Source: OLB19 sp964624165 (GTDB taxonomy: Bacteria; Patescibacteriota; Minisyncoccia; Phycocordibacterales; UBA918). Taken from it: a stretch of 21,879 bases of DNA. The stretch is from NCBI GenBank assembly GCA_964624165.1, contig CAZUWG010000010.1:1-21879 (forward strand), written 5' to 3'. The notes under the pieces were generated by a model, which saw only the letters and a list, made by a program, of their open reading frames with translations, was not told the DNA's origin and did no database searches. Within the stretch, counting starts at the first letter, position 1; every line of letters begins with the position of its first letter. Shown in pieces: positions 6,774-14,176 of the stretch. A program made the position numbers and the translations under genes.

Positions 6774-8268
6774 AACCTTCACTATAGTAGTGGTATGTTT
6801 ATTCATGCTCATCTCCGCACCACTTATTGTAAGTGCCGGAGATATTATAGTTAGTCCCCATCAGTCCACTGTCAGTGTGGGCGACACATTCACTGTAAAT
6901 GTGGTTGTCTCAAGTCCAAATGCCAGTATCAATGCGGCCTCGGCACTTTTGGCGTTTGATCCGAGCAGTGTAGAAGTGATAAGCCTTATTACTTCCAATT
7001 CCATAATAAATTATTGGGTCAGAGAGCCAGTCTATTCCAATCACACCGGATCAATCAGTTTTGAAGGGGTGACCATAAACGCGGGTTATAAAGGTTTTGC
7101 TGGAAAATTAATCGGAGTGACTTTTAGGGCAAAGAAAGCGGGTGTTTCAGCTATTGATATTCGTTCAGGCTCGATACTTGCTAGCGACGGATTTGGTACG
7201 GAAGTGGTGGAGTTATTGACTGATGGGACGGTGAATGTGACTGCAAGATTGCCGCAAGAAATTACTCCTCCACCTCCCGCACCTCCACCTCCCGCACCAC
7301 CCACTCCAACTACCGTTTTTGCACCAACAGAGGAAGAAGCGGCAGTAACAGAGGATAGCAAAATAGTCATTAAGTCCTCGACTCATCCCAGTGATACCGA
7401 CTGGTATAACAATGCGACGGCTGAATTATTTTTTGAATTAAGTGTAGGAGTAGATGCTGTTCGCACTATTTTGTCGCAGTTTAAGGATGATAGCCCGGTA
7501 GTGATAGATGACCCTGCAGTCTATACAAAGAAACTTGAAAATATATCAAACGGTACTTGGTACTTTACGATGGAGCAACGTATCGGTGACGTATGGAGTG
7601 GCACCACCACAAAGGTATTCAACATTGATACCGAGACTCCAGAATTTGTGTATTTGGATGTGAAAGACGCAGCAGGAAATTCTTTTTTGAGAAAAAGAAT
7701 AATGTTTGAAGCACGAGACAGTATATCAGGAATAAAGATGTACCAAATCTTTATTGACGGACGTTTGGTTGAGAAAGTTTTGACTGAAGGTGCGTATGAG
7801 TATCAAACTCCAATCCTGCCACCTGGAACACATACTGTCGAAGTGCGCGCATTTGATCATGCCGGTAACTTTGTTGTCGCCAGTATTGCGCTCCCTACAG
7901 CGGTGATTTCAATGGAAGTGAATATTTTATTTGTCCTTTCTGCCTTACTCGTTCTTTTATTGGGGCAGTGGATAGTGAGAAGAAAAGTTGGTTTTTACAG
8001 AAAGCGGAAAATAAAGAGTAAGAGACGAGTCTATCATTTGTTGCAGGATGAGTTTGATGCCTTGATTGTAAATGCCAGAGAACATCAAAATATCTTAATG
8101 AAAATCTTAAAAGATAAGAATTTAAGCAACAAAGAGTTGACAAGCATTAGTAAGGTGATTAATGATATAAACAAATTGGAAATCAGTGCTCAGAAAAGCC
8201 TTAATGAAATTCATGAAGAAGTCTTAAAAGAAGTAGAAAACAAAATAAAAGACGAAAACCAGTCCTAA
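6766..8268 (+). CDS. Membrane-anchored cohesin-like protein with cytoplasmic coiled-coil tail
   Basis: The 500-residue protein has a signal peptide (1-24). Residues 25-160 form a cohesin-like domain (IIVSPHQSTVSVGDTFTVNV, then SALLAFDPSSVEVI and SISFEGVTINAGYKG), parallel to that of the preceding protein. A proline-rich hinge (about 167-185) leads to an Ig-like region beginning STHPSDTDWYNN and ending in NIDTETPEF (about 198-297), and a second Ig-like domain (300-380, DSISGIKMYQIFIDG and VEVRAFDHAGN). The TM helix is near 386-408. It is followed by a very basic stretch and a helical, coiled-coil-prone tail of about 80 residues inside the cell, unusual for a plain cohesin receptor. The start overlaps the previous gene by ATGATTAA, the same 8-nt overlap used by lexA and dinB at 16804. 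The tail might bind an intracellular partner; that is inference. Confidence 0.8.
   Translation: MIKTFTIVVVCLFMLISAPLIVSAGDIIVSPHQSTVSVGDTFTVNVVVSSPNASINAASALLAFDPSSVEVISLITSNSIINYWVREPVYSNHTGSISFEGVTINAGYKGFAGKLIGVTFRAKKAGVSAIDIRSGSILASDGFGTEVVELLTDGTVNVTARLPQEITPPPPAPPPPAPPTPTTVFAPTEEEAAVTEDSKIVIKSSTHPSDTDWYNNATAELFFELSVGVDAVRTILSQFKDDSPVVIDDPAVYTKKLENISNGTWYFTMEQRIGDVWSGTTTKVFNIDTETPEFVYLDVKDAAGNSFLRKRIMFEARDSISGIKMYQIFIDGRLVEKVLTEGAYEYQTPILPPGTHTVEVRAFDHAGNFVVASIALPTAVISMEVNILFVLSALLVLLLGQWIVRRKVGFYRKRKIKSKRRVYHLLQDEFDALIVNAREHQNILMKILKDKNLSNKELTSISKVINDINKLEISAQKSLNEIHEEVLKEVENKIKDENQS
7267..7296 (+). repeat. Two perfect 15-bp units in the Pro-rich hinge
   Basis: Two identical copies of CCTCCACCTCCCGCA encode consecutive PPPPA units of the hinge between the cohesin-like and Ig-like domains. 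DNA-level identity suggests recent slippage, so hinge length may vary between strains. Confidence 0.75.
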
Positions 8269-8379
8269 TAGCACCTACCTGGCACTTGATGTTGACGGTA
8301 ATGCGTAAATTAAAACGCCGCCACGCCGCCAGGCGTGAGGTGGCTAAGGGCTGATAGATTCGGACTTATTAGGTGCTAT
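8268..8379. repeat. Intergenic inverted repeat with central hairpin
   Basis: The ten bases TAGGTGCTAT at 8370-8379 are matched in reverse complement at 8268-8277, which begins at the last base of the cohesin gene's stop codon. Between them, 8317-8344 folds into a hairpin: GCCGCC and ACGCC pair with GGCGT and GGTGGC around a GCCA loop, with a 2-nt bulge and one G-T pair. No T tract follows the hairpin. The right arm overlaps the GH3 promoter. This could be a weak terminator or a tiny repeat element. Confidence 0.45.
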
Positions 8380-8382
8380 ACT
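8374..8382 (+). promoter_or_regulatory. Extended -10 promoter of the GH3 gene, leaderless type
   Basis: TGCTATACT is an extended -10 ending 6 nt before the GTG start; the same nine bases precede yvcK (18843-18851). A 12-bp direct repeat, ACTTATTAGGTG, occurs at 8364-8375 and 8380-8391, bracketing the box and ending in the start codon. No Shine-Dalgarno is present. Confidence 0.6.
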
Positions 8383-8388
8383 TATTAG

Positions 8389-10302
8389 GTGAATAAAAAA
8401 AAGTTTTTTCTAGTGCTTTTTTTGGTAGTTGTGGGCGTTTCGCTGGTAGTGTGGGGGGCATTTATTATCGACGGACGCGTTAATGAATCACCGTCTATGT
8501 CCCAAGTACCTGCTGCCCCGCTCTACTTAGATGCTGCGCAGCCGATAGAGGCTAGAGTGGCTGACCTGCTTTCCTACATGACTATGGAGGAGAAGATCGG
8601 ACAAATGGCGTTGGTTGAGAAAGACAGTATAAAGGTGCAAAGTGATATTGCCGCTTACTATCTGGGCGGGCTTCTTAGTGGTGCGGGGGCCAAGCCTTCA
8701 AGCAATACTCCAGAGGGCTGGAAGGCATTGATCGATACCTATCAAACGGCGGCGACTGATACGAGGCTCGGCATTCCGTTGTTGTATGGCGTGGACGCTA
8801 TACACGGACATGGACATGTCCCGACGGCGACCGTTTTTCCTCATGCTATTGGTCTGGGTGCAAGTGCTAATGCTGAGCTGGTAAGGAGGGTGGCGAGGGC
8901 AACGGCCGAAGAGCTATTTGCTACCGGCGTCAATTGGAATTTTTCGCCAAATCTTGATCAACCGAGAGACATTCGATGGGGTAGAGTGTATGAGGCGTTT
9001 TCTGATGATCCAATACTCGTCTCACGCCTAGGGGCAGCGTATATTGAAGGTCTACAAAAAAATGACGAGCCAGGACAGAATGAAATCTTTATATTGGCGG
9101 CACCTAAGCATTATCTTGGTCTTGGTAGCATGGAGTGGAATACGTCGCTAAATAAAAATTTTAAGATTGATCAAGGTGTCACTCCTCAGGATAAAGCGCA
9201 ACTCTATGCCTCGTACCTGCCTCCGTATGAAGCGGCAGTCGAGGCCGGCGCTTTGAGTATTATGGTGGGTCTTAATACCTGGGGAGACAAACGAATGGTG
9301 CTCCAAAAAGAGTTGCTAACAGATGTCCTTAAGACAGAGCTCGGATTTAAAGGCTTTTTGGTATCAGATTGGTATGGTGTACACGAGGGAAGAGCAAATA
9401 CTTTTTTAGCTACAATTGAGGCAGTCAATGCGGGAGTCGATATGTTGATGCTGCCCTATAATTACAAAAATTTTACCTGGCAAATGAAGTGGGCCAACCG
9501 TCTGGGCTTTATTTCAGACGAACGAATTGACGATGCTGTGAGTCGTATTTTGTATGCGAAATTTGCCCTGGGTCTCTTTGATGAAGAACGCGCAACTTTC
9601 AAAGAGGTGAGCGTACCAAATCCTGCGCACCGAGAGTTGGCACGCGAGGCGGTGGCGCAATCGCTTGTTTTGCTGAAAAACGATGACAACCTGCTCCCGC
9701 TTTCAAAATCAATACCACATCTTCGCGTGGCGGGTAGTGCAGCGGATAATGTGGGGAGGCAGATGGGGGCCTGGACTCTTGAGTGGCAGGGCATAGACGG
9801 CAATTCATCTGATGATGCAATTTCAATCCTTGCGGGTATAAAAGCGGCGGTGGAAAAAGAAGTGACGGTGGAGTATGATCGGCTAGGGAATTTTCCACCA
9901 GATGGTGCTAAAGCAGAGGTAGGTATTGCGATAGTAGGAGAAGCTCCCTATGCAGAAGGTTGGGGAGATAGGGAACAGGTGGTACTAAGCGCAGAGGATC
10001 TACAAACAATAAAAAATCTTCAAAGTACCAGCGAAAAAGTCGTGGTGATACTTATCTCAGGACGACCGATTTTTATCACCAATGAGCTTAATTCTTTTGA
10101 TGCGCTAGTGGCAGCTTGGCTGCCGGGAAGTATGGGAGACGGGGTAGCTAGGGTGCTATTTGGCGAGCGTCCTTTTGTAGGCACCTTGCCTTTACCGTGG
10201 CCACTCCATAGCGAGCAACTCCCGATTACTTCTGAAGGAGTGACGGCAGACGGTACGGAGGTCTTATTCCCTCGGTATTTTGGGATCCAAAAATATCCTT
10301 AA
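8389..10302 (+). CDS. Membrane-anchored GH3 exo-beta-glucanase/beta-glucosidase
   Basis: The 637-residue protein starts with GTG and has an N-terminal TM or uncleaved signal segment (about 6-27), so the enzyme is outside, tethered or secreted. The GH3 barrel shows SYMTMEEKIGQM (about 62-73), YGVDAIHGHGH, the K240-H241 pair of the sugar-binding site, YKLDQG-like FKIDQGVTPQDK, and the nucleophile D327 in FLVSDWYGVHEG. The second domain carries VGEAPYAEGWGD with E518 and E523, one of which should be the acid/base as in plant ExoI-type enzymes. These phrases fit the beta-1,3/1,4-exoglucanase branch better than BglX. There is no dockerin and no Fn3 tail. It follows the cohesin operon by 120 bases but has its own promoter. 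The family is certain; the substrate (beta-glucans or cello-oligosaccharides) is inferred. Confidence 0.9.
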   Translation: MNKKKFFLVLFLVVVGVSLVVWGAFIIDGRVNESPSMSQVPAAPLYLDAAQPIEARVADLLSYMTMEEKIGQMALVEKDSIKVQSDIAAYYLGGLLSGAGAKPSSNTPEGWKALIDTYQTAATDTRLGIPLLYGVDAIHGHGHVPTATVFPHAIGLGASANAELVRRVARATAEELFATGVNWNFSPNLDQPRDIRWGRVYEAFSDDPILVSRLGAAYIEGLQKNDEPGQNEIFILAAPKHYLGLGSMEWNTSLNKNFKIDQGVTPQDKAQLYASYLPPYEAAVEAGALSIMVGLNTWGDKRMVLQKELLTDVLKTELGFKGFLVSDWYGVHEGRANTFLATIEAVNAGVDMLMLPYNYKNFTWQMKWANRLGFISDERIDDAVSRILYAKFALGLFDEERATFKEVSVPNPAHRELAREAVAQSLVLLKNDDNLLPLSKSIPHLRVAGSAADNVGRQMGAWTLEWQGIDGNSSDDAISILAGIKAAVEKEVTVEYDRLGNFPPDGAKAEVGIAIVGEAPYAEGWGDREQVVLSAEDLQTIKNLQSTSEKVVVILISGRPIFITNELNSFDALVAAWLPGSMGDGVARVLFGERPFVGTLPLPWPLHSEQLPITSEGVTADGTEVLFPRYFGIQKYP

Positions 10303-10315
10303 TCTTTTATTTTCT

Positions 10316-10352
10316 ATACACAAAGAGCACCCGCAAGGTGCTTTTTGTGTAT
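10316..10352. terminator. Bidirectional intrinsic terminator after the GH3 gene
   Basis: A 16-bp stem (ATACACAAAGAGCACC against GGTGCTTTTTGTGTAT, one G-T pair) closes a CGCAA loop. The T-rich right arm suits + strand termination of the GH3 gene, and the symmetric layout can also stop the converging PAS gene. The 130 bases from here to 10484 hold nothing I recognise. Confidence 0.75.
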
Positions 10353-10484
10353 AACGACAAGCTCACCTTAGGAGTGCATGCCAACTAAAATGAGTTTGTG
10401 TTATCCGGAAAACGAACAATCTCTGCAAGTTAAGCCGAGGAAGCGACTGGGTGATTACAGGCGTTAAGAGGCGTATCTTGTAGA

Positions 10485-11081
10485 CTACTTCTTTGTGAAT
10501 GTGTTCATCTTTTTTTCGAGTTTTACGATCTTGTCTTCAAGTGTTTTCGTTCGTGACGCGAGGGTTTCTTCAAGTTGATTCGTATATTGAGCTAGTCTAT
10601 TTGCGATAGACATAATTTCACTAATATCTTCCATCGCAATCATAATGATTGGTGGAAAGAGCTCAGAGGTAGTCTTGTCTCTTGAGTGGATATGTCTGGC
10701 GTTTAAGATAATTGTGCGATGCCCGATTGAGGGAAAGTCGTGATCAACTTCAAAGCCCTTAAAGAAAGTATTCTTTGGTAGAATATCCTCAAGAAGTTTT
10801 CTGAGGGCGGGGATATCCCACTGCCCGTTGCCGAGCTTGTAGATAATTTTTCCTTCGGTGTCGTTTTTATCAACTTGAAACAAATGATAAAATGCTTCGT
10901 TTGCAGCTAGAACCTTAAAGTTTTTATCAAGGATCAGCACTGGTTCACGCAAAACGTCTACCACGGTCGTAATGTATGTCCAGCTTTCTTCCCAAAACTC
11001 AACGAAAAACTCAGCTCCAACGAGTTGGGAACTTTTTGAGCGCTTACTTGAATGCCCGGTTTGTTTTTTTTGTATATTCAT
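10485..11081 (-). CDS. PAS-domain protein with C-terminal coiled coil
   Basis: The 198-residue protein has a basic polar N-terminus (1-25), an intermediate helix, one PAS domain (about 38-152) and a coiled-coil-prone C-terminus (about 155-195, LEETLASRTKTLEDKIVKLEKK). The PAS fold is read from VLREPVLILDKNFKVLAANEAFYHLF, the following NGQWDIPALRKLLEDIL and the strand pair ending in PIIMIAMEDISE. This subtype is the one seen in PAS modules attached to CheR/CheB and histidine kinases, but here no kinase, cyclase or methyltransferase domain follows. There is no signal peptide or TM, so it is cytoplasmic. It is transcribed away from the sortase gene, with 85 bases between starts. It may sense a ligand and work through dimerisation or a partner; the partner is not evident. 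Confidence 0.8.
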   Translation of the reverse strand: MNIQKKQTGHSSKRSKSSQLVGAEFFVEFWEESWTYITTVVDVLREPVLILDKNFKVLAANEAFYHLFQVDKNDTEGKIIYKLGNGQWDIPALRKLLEDILPKNTFFKGFEVDHDFPSIGHRTIILNARHIHSRDKTTSELFPPIIMIAMEDISEIMSIANRLAQYTNQLEETLASRTKTLEDKIVKLEKKMNTFTKK

Positions 11082-11166
11082 ACTTACTACGCCGAAGTTT
11101 TGTGAAAAATATTACAAAAATTAAATATTTTGTCACAGTTTTTGTTTTTGTACGGCAGTATCTTTG

Positions 11167-11811
11167 ATGCACTATATAAAAGATGCATATAAATATATAC
11201 CAAAAAGTCGTGGGCTGATATACACCATACTGCTCCTGGGGGTATTTCTTACTGGTTTTTCGCTCTATTTCAATACGGCGGTAGAAAATTTTGAGGTACC
11301 GGAAAGTCAGATTCAAGTGGCAGAGGTAGATGAGGCAGAGGAGAGGATGCCTGAGTTGCCGGTGCGATTGTTGATTCCTGCCATTAATGTCGATGCCAAC
11401 ATACAGCATGTTGGACTCGATACAGAGGGTACGGGAGAAATGGAGGTGCCTTCCAATTTTACTGATGTTGGCTGGTATCAGCTCGGGGTTTTGCCGGGAA
11501 TGAAAGGGAGTGCTGTGATCGCAGGACATTACAATGGCAAAGAAACACCACAGGCAGTCTTTTATGATCTAGAGAAACTATCTATTGGAGACGAAGTGGT
11601 GGTGATGAGTGAGGCTCAGATTGAGGAAATTTTTCAGGTGGTAAAAATTGAAACGTATGATTATGATGCGCCGACTGAAGATGTTTTCATCAGTAACGAT
11701 GGAAAGAAAAGATTAAATCTGATTACGTGTGGCGGCCAATGGCTCCCGAATGAACAAGTGTACAATAAAAGAACTGTCGTCTTTACGGAGCTACTGACTA
11801 ATGAAGAATGA
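11167..11811 (+). CDS. Sortase, class F/E-like
   Basis: The protein has 214 residues from the ATG at 11167; a TTG one codon earlier is also possible. An N-terminal TM (about 16-36) anchors it with the catalytic domain outside. The sortase domain begins LPVRLLIPAINVDANIQHVG and contains the catalytic triad: H121 in VIAGHYNG, C188 in LITCGG and R202 in YNKRTVV. Spacing and the GSAVIAGH phrase fit the short sortases common in Actinobacteria and CPR genomes. Sortases cut LPXTG-like signals and join proteins to a surface acceptor. A probable substrate with FPNTG is encoded convergently just downstream (11900-12400). No Shine-Dalgarno is visible; TATCTT at 11159-11164 is too close to the start to be a convincing -10. 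Confidence 0.9.
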   Translation: MHYIKDAYKYIPKSRGLIYTILLLGVFLTGFSLYFNTAVENFEVPESQIQVAEVDEAEERMPELPVRLLIPAINVDANIQHVGLDTEGTGEMEVPSNFTDVGWYQLGVLPGMKGSAVIAGHYNGKETPQAVFYDLEKLSIGDEVVVMSEAQIEEIFQVVKIETYDYDAPTEDVFISNDGKKRLNLITCGGQWLPNEQVYNKRTVVFTELLTNEE

Positions 11812-11831
11812 AGTGGTAAACAAGCATTGTG

Positions 11832-11878
11832 ATGACCCTAAAAAACCCGCTCATATGAGCGGGTTTTTTTAGGGTCAT
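11832..11878. terminator. Bidirectional terminator between sortase and its likely substrate gene
   Basis: A perfect 10-bp palindromic core (ACCCGCTCAT/ATGAGCGGGT) is flanked by six A on the left and seven T on the right, then by TGACCCT and AGGGTCA. Termination works equally for the + strand sortase and the - strand surface operon. Confidence 0.9.
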
Positions 11879-11899
11879 TTTGCTTCTGTAGTAGGAGTA

Positions 11900-12400
11900 C
11901 TAGAGAGAGGTTATGTTTCTGATGAAGTGGATCATCGTTGACCAAACGGTCGTACGAGTGATTTCCTCTTCAGGAGCTACGCCAGTATTGGGGAAACGAG
12001 GAGCTTGCGTGGAGCTTGTCGATTCACCAAGGACAGAGCCTGATGGTGTGTTTGACGAATTGCTCCCGCCACCGCTTCGACTTCCGCCGCTACCACCGCT
12101 ACGCGATTCACCAGAGACGGTACCCTCCAAGGTGCCGTTACTTTGCGAGTCGCCAGTAACGGTGCCTTCAAGAGAGCCATTACCCTCCGAGTCACCAAGG
12201 ACAGTGCCTTCAAGATCTCCATTGCTTTGCGAGTCACCAAGGACAGTGCCCTCGATGCTGCTTCCGCCAGTTTTGGAATTGCTTGATGTATCCGAGGAGA
12301 GTGTACCAGTTACCTCTGACGCTAGGACAGAAGTACTACCAGCTATAAGTAACGCCATACTGAGAAATGCCATACAGCCTGGAGTTAATTTTTTAGTCAT
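11900..12400 (-). CDS. Secreted repeat protein with FPNTG sortase signal
   Basis: The 166-residue protein has a signal peptide (1-27), a Ser/Thr/Gly-rich stalk with four 14-residue repeats (49-104, type LEGTVxGDSxSNGx), a Gly/Ser linker, and the sorting motif FPNTG at 136-140. The motif is followed by 26 residues, VAPEEE, then a rather weakly hydrophobic segment (TTVWSTMIHFI) and a polar end with one Arg. That tail is shorter and less hydrophobic than a textbook Gram-positive sorting signal. It lies 21 nt downstream of the 564-residue surface gene, so the two form an operon, and it converges on the sortase gene. The long + strand frame across it (11913-12413) is an antisense shadow. Role: probably a small stalk or linker displayed on the surface. 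Confidence 0.85.
   Translation of the reverse strand: MTKKLTPGCMAFLSMALLIAGSTSVLASEVTGTLSSDTSSNSKTGGSSIEGTVLGDSQSNGDLEGTVLGDSEGNGSLEGTVTGDSQSNGTLEGTVSGESRSGGSGGSRSGGGSNSSNTPSGSVLGESTSSTQAPRFPNTGVAPEEEITRTTVWSTMIHFIRNITSL
12089..12256 (-). repeat. Four tandem 42-bp repeats in the FPNTG protein gene
   Basis: Units encode residues 49-62, 63-76, 77-90 and 91-104 of the protein, consensus LEGTVxGDSxSNGx. The central units are nearly identical in DNA (GAGTCACCAAGGACAGTGCC recurs on the + strand), which favours copy-number change by slippage. A degenerate GSVLGES unit occurs farther on. Confidence 0.8.
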
Positions 12401-12421
12401 AATCAGTTATTAAGTTACTTG

Positions 12422-14116
12422 TTAGTTGTTTGAACGTACACCGTAAGAGGTTGTGTAAGAACCGTTTGGTGTGCCGTTAGGGACAGCCACTTCCACAGAA
12501 ATTTCAACCTGTCGACCGGCCGTGAGGGGATCGAGGTCTCCAATCATATGAAGGTCGGGTACTGAGTACACATTCTCTGCTGTGAGTAGAATGGTCGCAC
12601 CACCGTTGTTGGCTTGGAGTGATGAGATACGCATGTTGTTTGCAACAGGAATCGTTCCGCTGCCACCATTTTGTAGCCAATCAGCAAACTTCATCGCGAT
12701 CTTTTCTTCACTCATAGGAGCAGTGATGTGGAAAACATATTCCCAACCACTGGCGAATGAGCCGTTGGCAGTTGCGGTAGTGTCAATCATTTCGATTGAA
12801 GTAACCTCAAGCTCAACTTCTTCTTCGACAACATCGCCTCCAATCTGTCCTTCTGGCAATGAACAATCACGGTTCCAAACAATGACAAATTTGTCATGCT
12901 GGAGATTTGTGAATGATGGCTTTGCCATACTAGGAGTGGCAGCCATAGCTGCAGCCCTTGTATCACCAGAAGTGTATCCTGAAAGTGCAAATGGCTTGCC
13001 GGTAGCGCACTGAGCACCAACCACGTCACCGTTTACAAGTTCTTTCGTTTCATAATCTGCGCCTTTGGTCATTGCAGTCGTGACGGCACGATATGGGGTA
13101 TCGTTTGTTTCACTTAATGCATATGAGCCACTACCAGCTCCGGTATTCTCAGCGTCCCAAGTAGCAGTCATTGGGAAGTCAGCATTGTCTGCATTTGCAG
13201 CTGTTGCCATTACTCCTTGGACAAACTTTTCAATTGTCACAGTGACAGTTGAAGAGTCGTCTGTTACATAGATTGTCTCAGGGTCACCAGAGAGAGTATT
13301 GTTGACAGCAGTGACTACTTTTCCATTTTCGAGAGTAACTGTTGCTACCACTCGCGTTGCTGGTGCAGTTTGTCCGAACTCACTTTCTCGTTCATTTGTC
13401 CAATATCCGTCAGTGGCATAATCGAATGTGCCGCTCACATCAAAAGGTGATGAGAATTGTGTGCCCGTAATATCAGCATTGAATGTAGAGAGAATTGCTG
13501 TATTCGTCTGTAGGAGTGTTGTGTCAGAGAACAATTCTACAACCACTGATTGCGCTCCCGCAAGAGTAGCGTCAGTGACACCAAAGCCTGCCGTATAGCC
13601 AGAGAGGATTCCGTTTCCGGTGTCGTATGAGACGACACTAAAATCTTCAGCGGCTAATGCGCCAGCTTCAATTTCCATAGCTACGCCAGAAGCGGTAGTC
13701 CAGGTTCCTGAACGATCGTCGCCAGCATAGTTGTCTGACCAAGTGCCCGACATGGTTCCGTCTGCAGCGATAGTACCCTCAACCTCAAGGATTGTTTGGG
13801 GACTGACTGCATCAGGAGTGGCTGTGTAGTGGGCGGTAAACTCAATTGAGTCGCCACTTACAAGGCCGTCCTGAACGGTCCAAAGGTACGTATTGGCACC
13901 AGCGGGACTGCCTCCGTGACCAGAAAGATTGCCTGACTCATCTTGAGTAAGGGTCATGTCGTGATCATAATCAGAGCCGAGGTATTCCATAGTGACCACG
14001 TAGTCACCAGTGGTATCCCAGTTGGGTGCGGTTGCCAGTGCTGGAAGCACGAGAGCAAATGCAAGTGAGGCGACCAGTGTTGATGCGCCAAGAAACATGC
14101 TTAATGTTTTTTTCAT
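12422..14116 (-). CDS. Large modular secreted surface protein
   Basis: The 564-residue protein has a signal peptide (1-28, ending ALA). Residues 33-145 look like a beta-barrel, lipocalin-like module (repeated GTIAADGTMSGTWSDNY style strands). Residues 155-290 form a second beta region. Residues 290-425 form a domain opening VTVTIEKFVQG, with SGSYALSE, GADYETKEL, FALSGYTSGDTRAA and closing KFVIVWNRDC, a prealbumin-like pattern with paired cysteines. The last 130 residues end in VEISVEVAVPNGTPNGSYTTSYGV, echoing the VPNG-P-G-Y ending of the two paralogues at 874-3823. It has no sortase motif or TM. It is first in an operon with the FPNTG protein. Function unknown; a surface or adhesion role is inferred. 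Confidence 0.85.
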   Translation of the reverse strand: MKKTLSMFLGASTLVASLAFALVLPALATAPNWDTTGDYVVTMEYLGSDYDHDMTLTQDESGNLSGHGGSPAGANTYLWTVQDGLVSGDSIEFTAHYTATPDAVSPQTILEVEGTIAADGTMSGTWSDNYAGDDRSGTWTTASGVAMEIEAGALAAEDFSVVSYDTGNGILSGYTAGFGVTDATLAGAQSVVVELFSDTTLLQTNTAILSTFNADITGTQFSSPFDVSGTFDYATDGYWTNERESEFGQTAPATRVVATVTLENGKVVTAVNNTLSGDPETIYVTDDSSTVTVTIEKFVQGVMATAANADNADFPMTATWDAENTGAGSGSYALSETNDTPYRAVTTAMTKGADYETKELVNGDVVGAQCATGKPFALSGYTSGDTRAAAMAATPSMAKPSFTNLQHDKFVIVWNRDCSLPEGQIGGDVVEEEVELEVTSIEMIDTTATANGSFASGWEYVFHITAPMSEEKIAMKFADWLQNGGSGTIPVANNMRISSLQANNGGATILLTAENVYSVPDLHMIGDLDPLTAGRQVEISVEVAVPNGTPNGSYTTSYGVRSNN

Positions 14117-14122
14117 AATCTG

Positions 14123-14128
14123 TTTATA
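14123..14128 (-). promoter_or_regulatory. -10 box of the 564-residue surface gene, leaderless type
   Basis: On the minus strand TATAAA ends 6 nt before the ATG at 14116. A second copy of CTTATAAACA lies 18 nt farther upstream. No Shine-Dalgarno is present. Confidence 0.45.
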
Positions 14129-14176
14129 AGAGTTAATGTTTATAAGTAATTGTGCAAGATATTCACCAAACTTTTA

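Noticed and set aside
12089..12256. 42-bp repeats as a possible CRISPR array
   Set aside because: There are no unique spacers; the units are contiguous and encode an in-frame protein repeat.
11913..12413. Long + strand frame of 166 codons, Pro/Ser-rich
   Set aside because: It lies exactly antisense to the FPNTG repeat protein, which has a signal peptide, tandem repeats and a sorting motif; the + frame has none and its repeats mirror the real gene.
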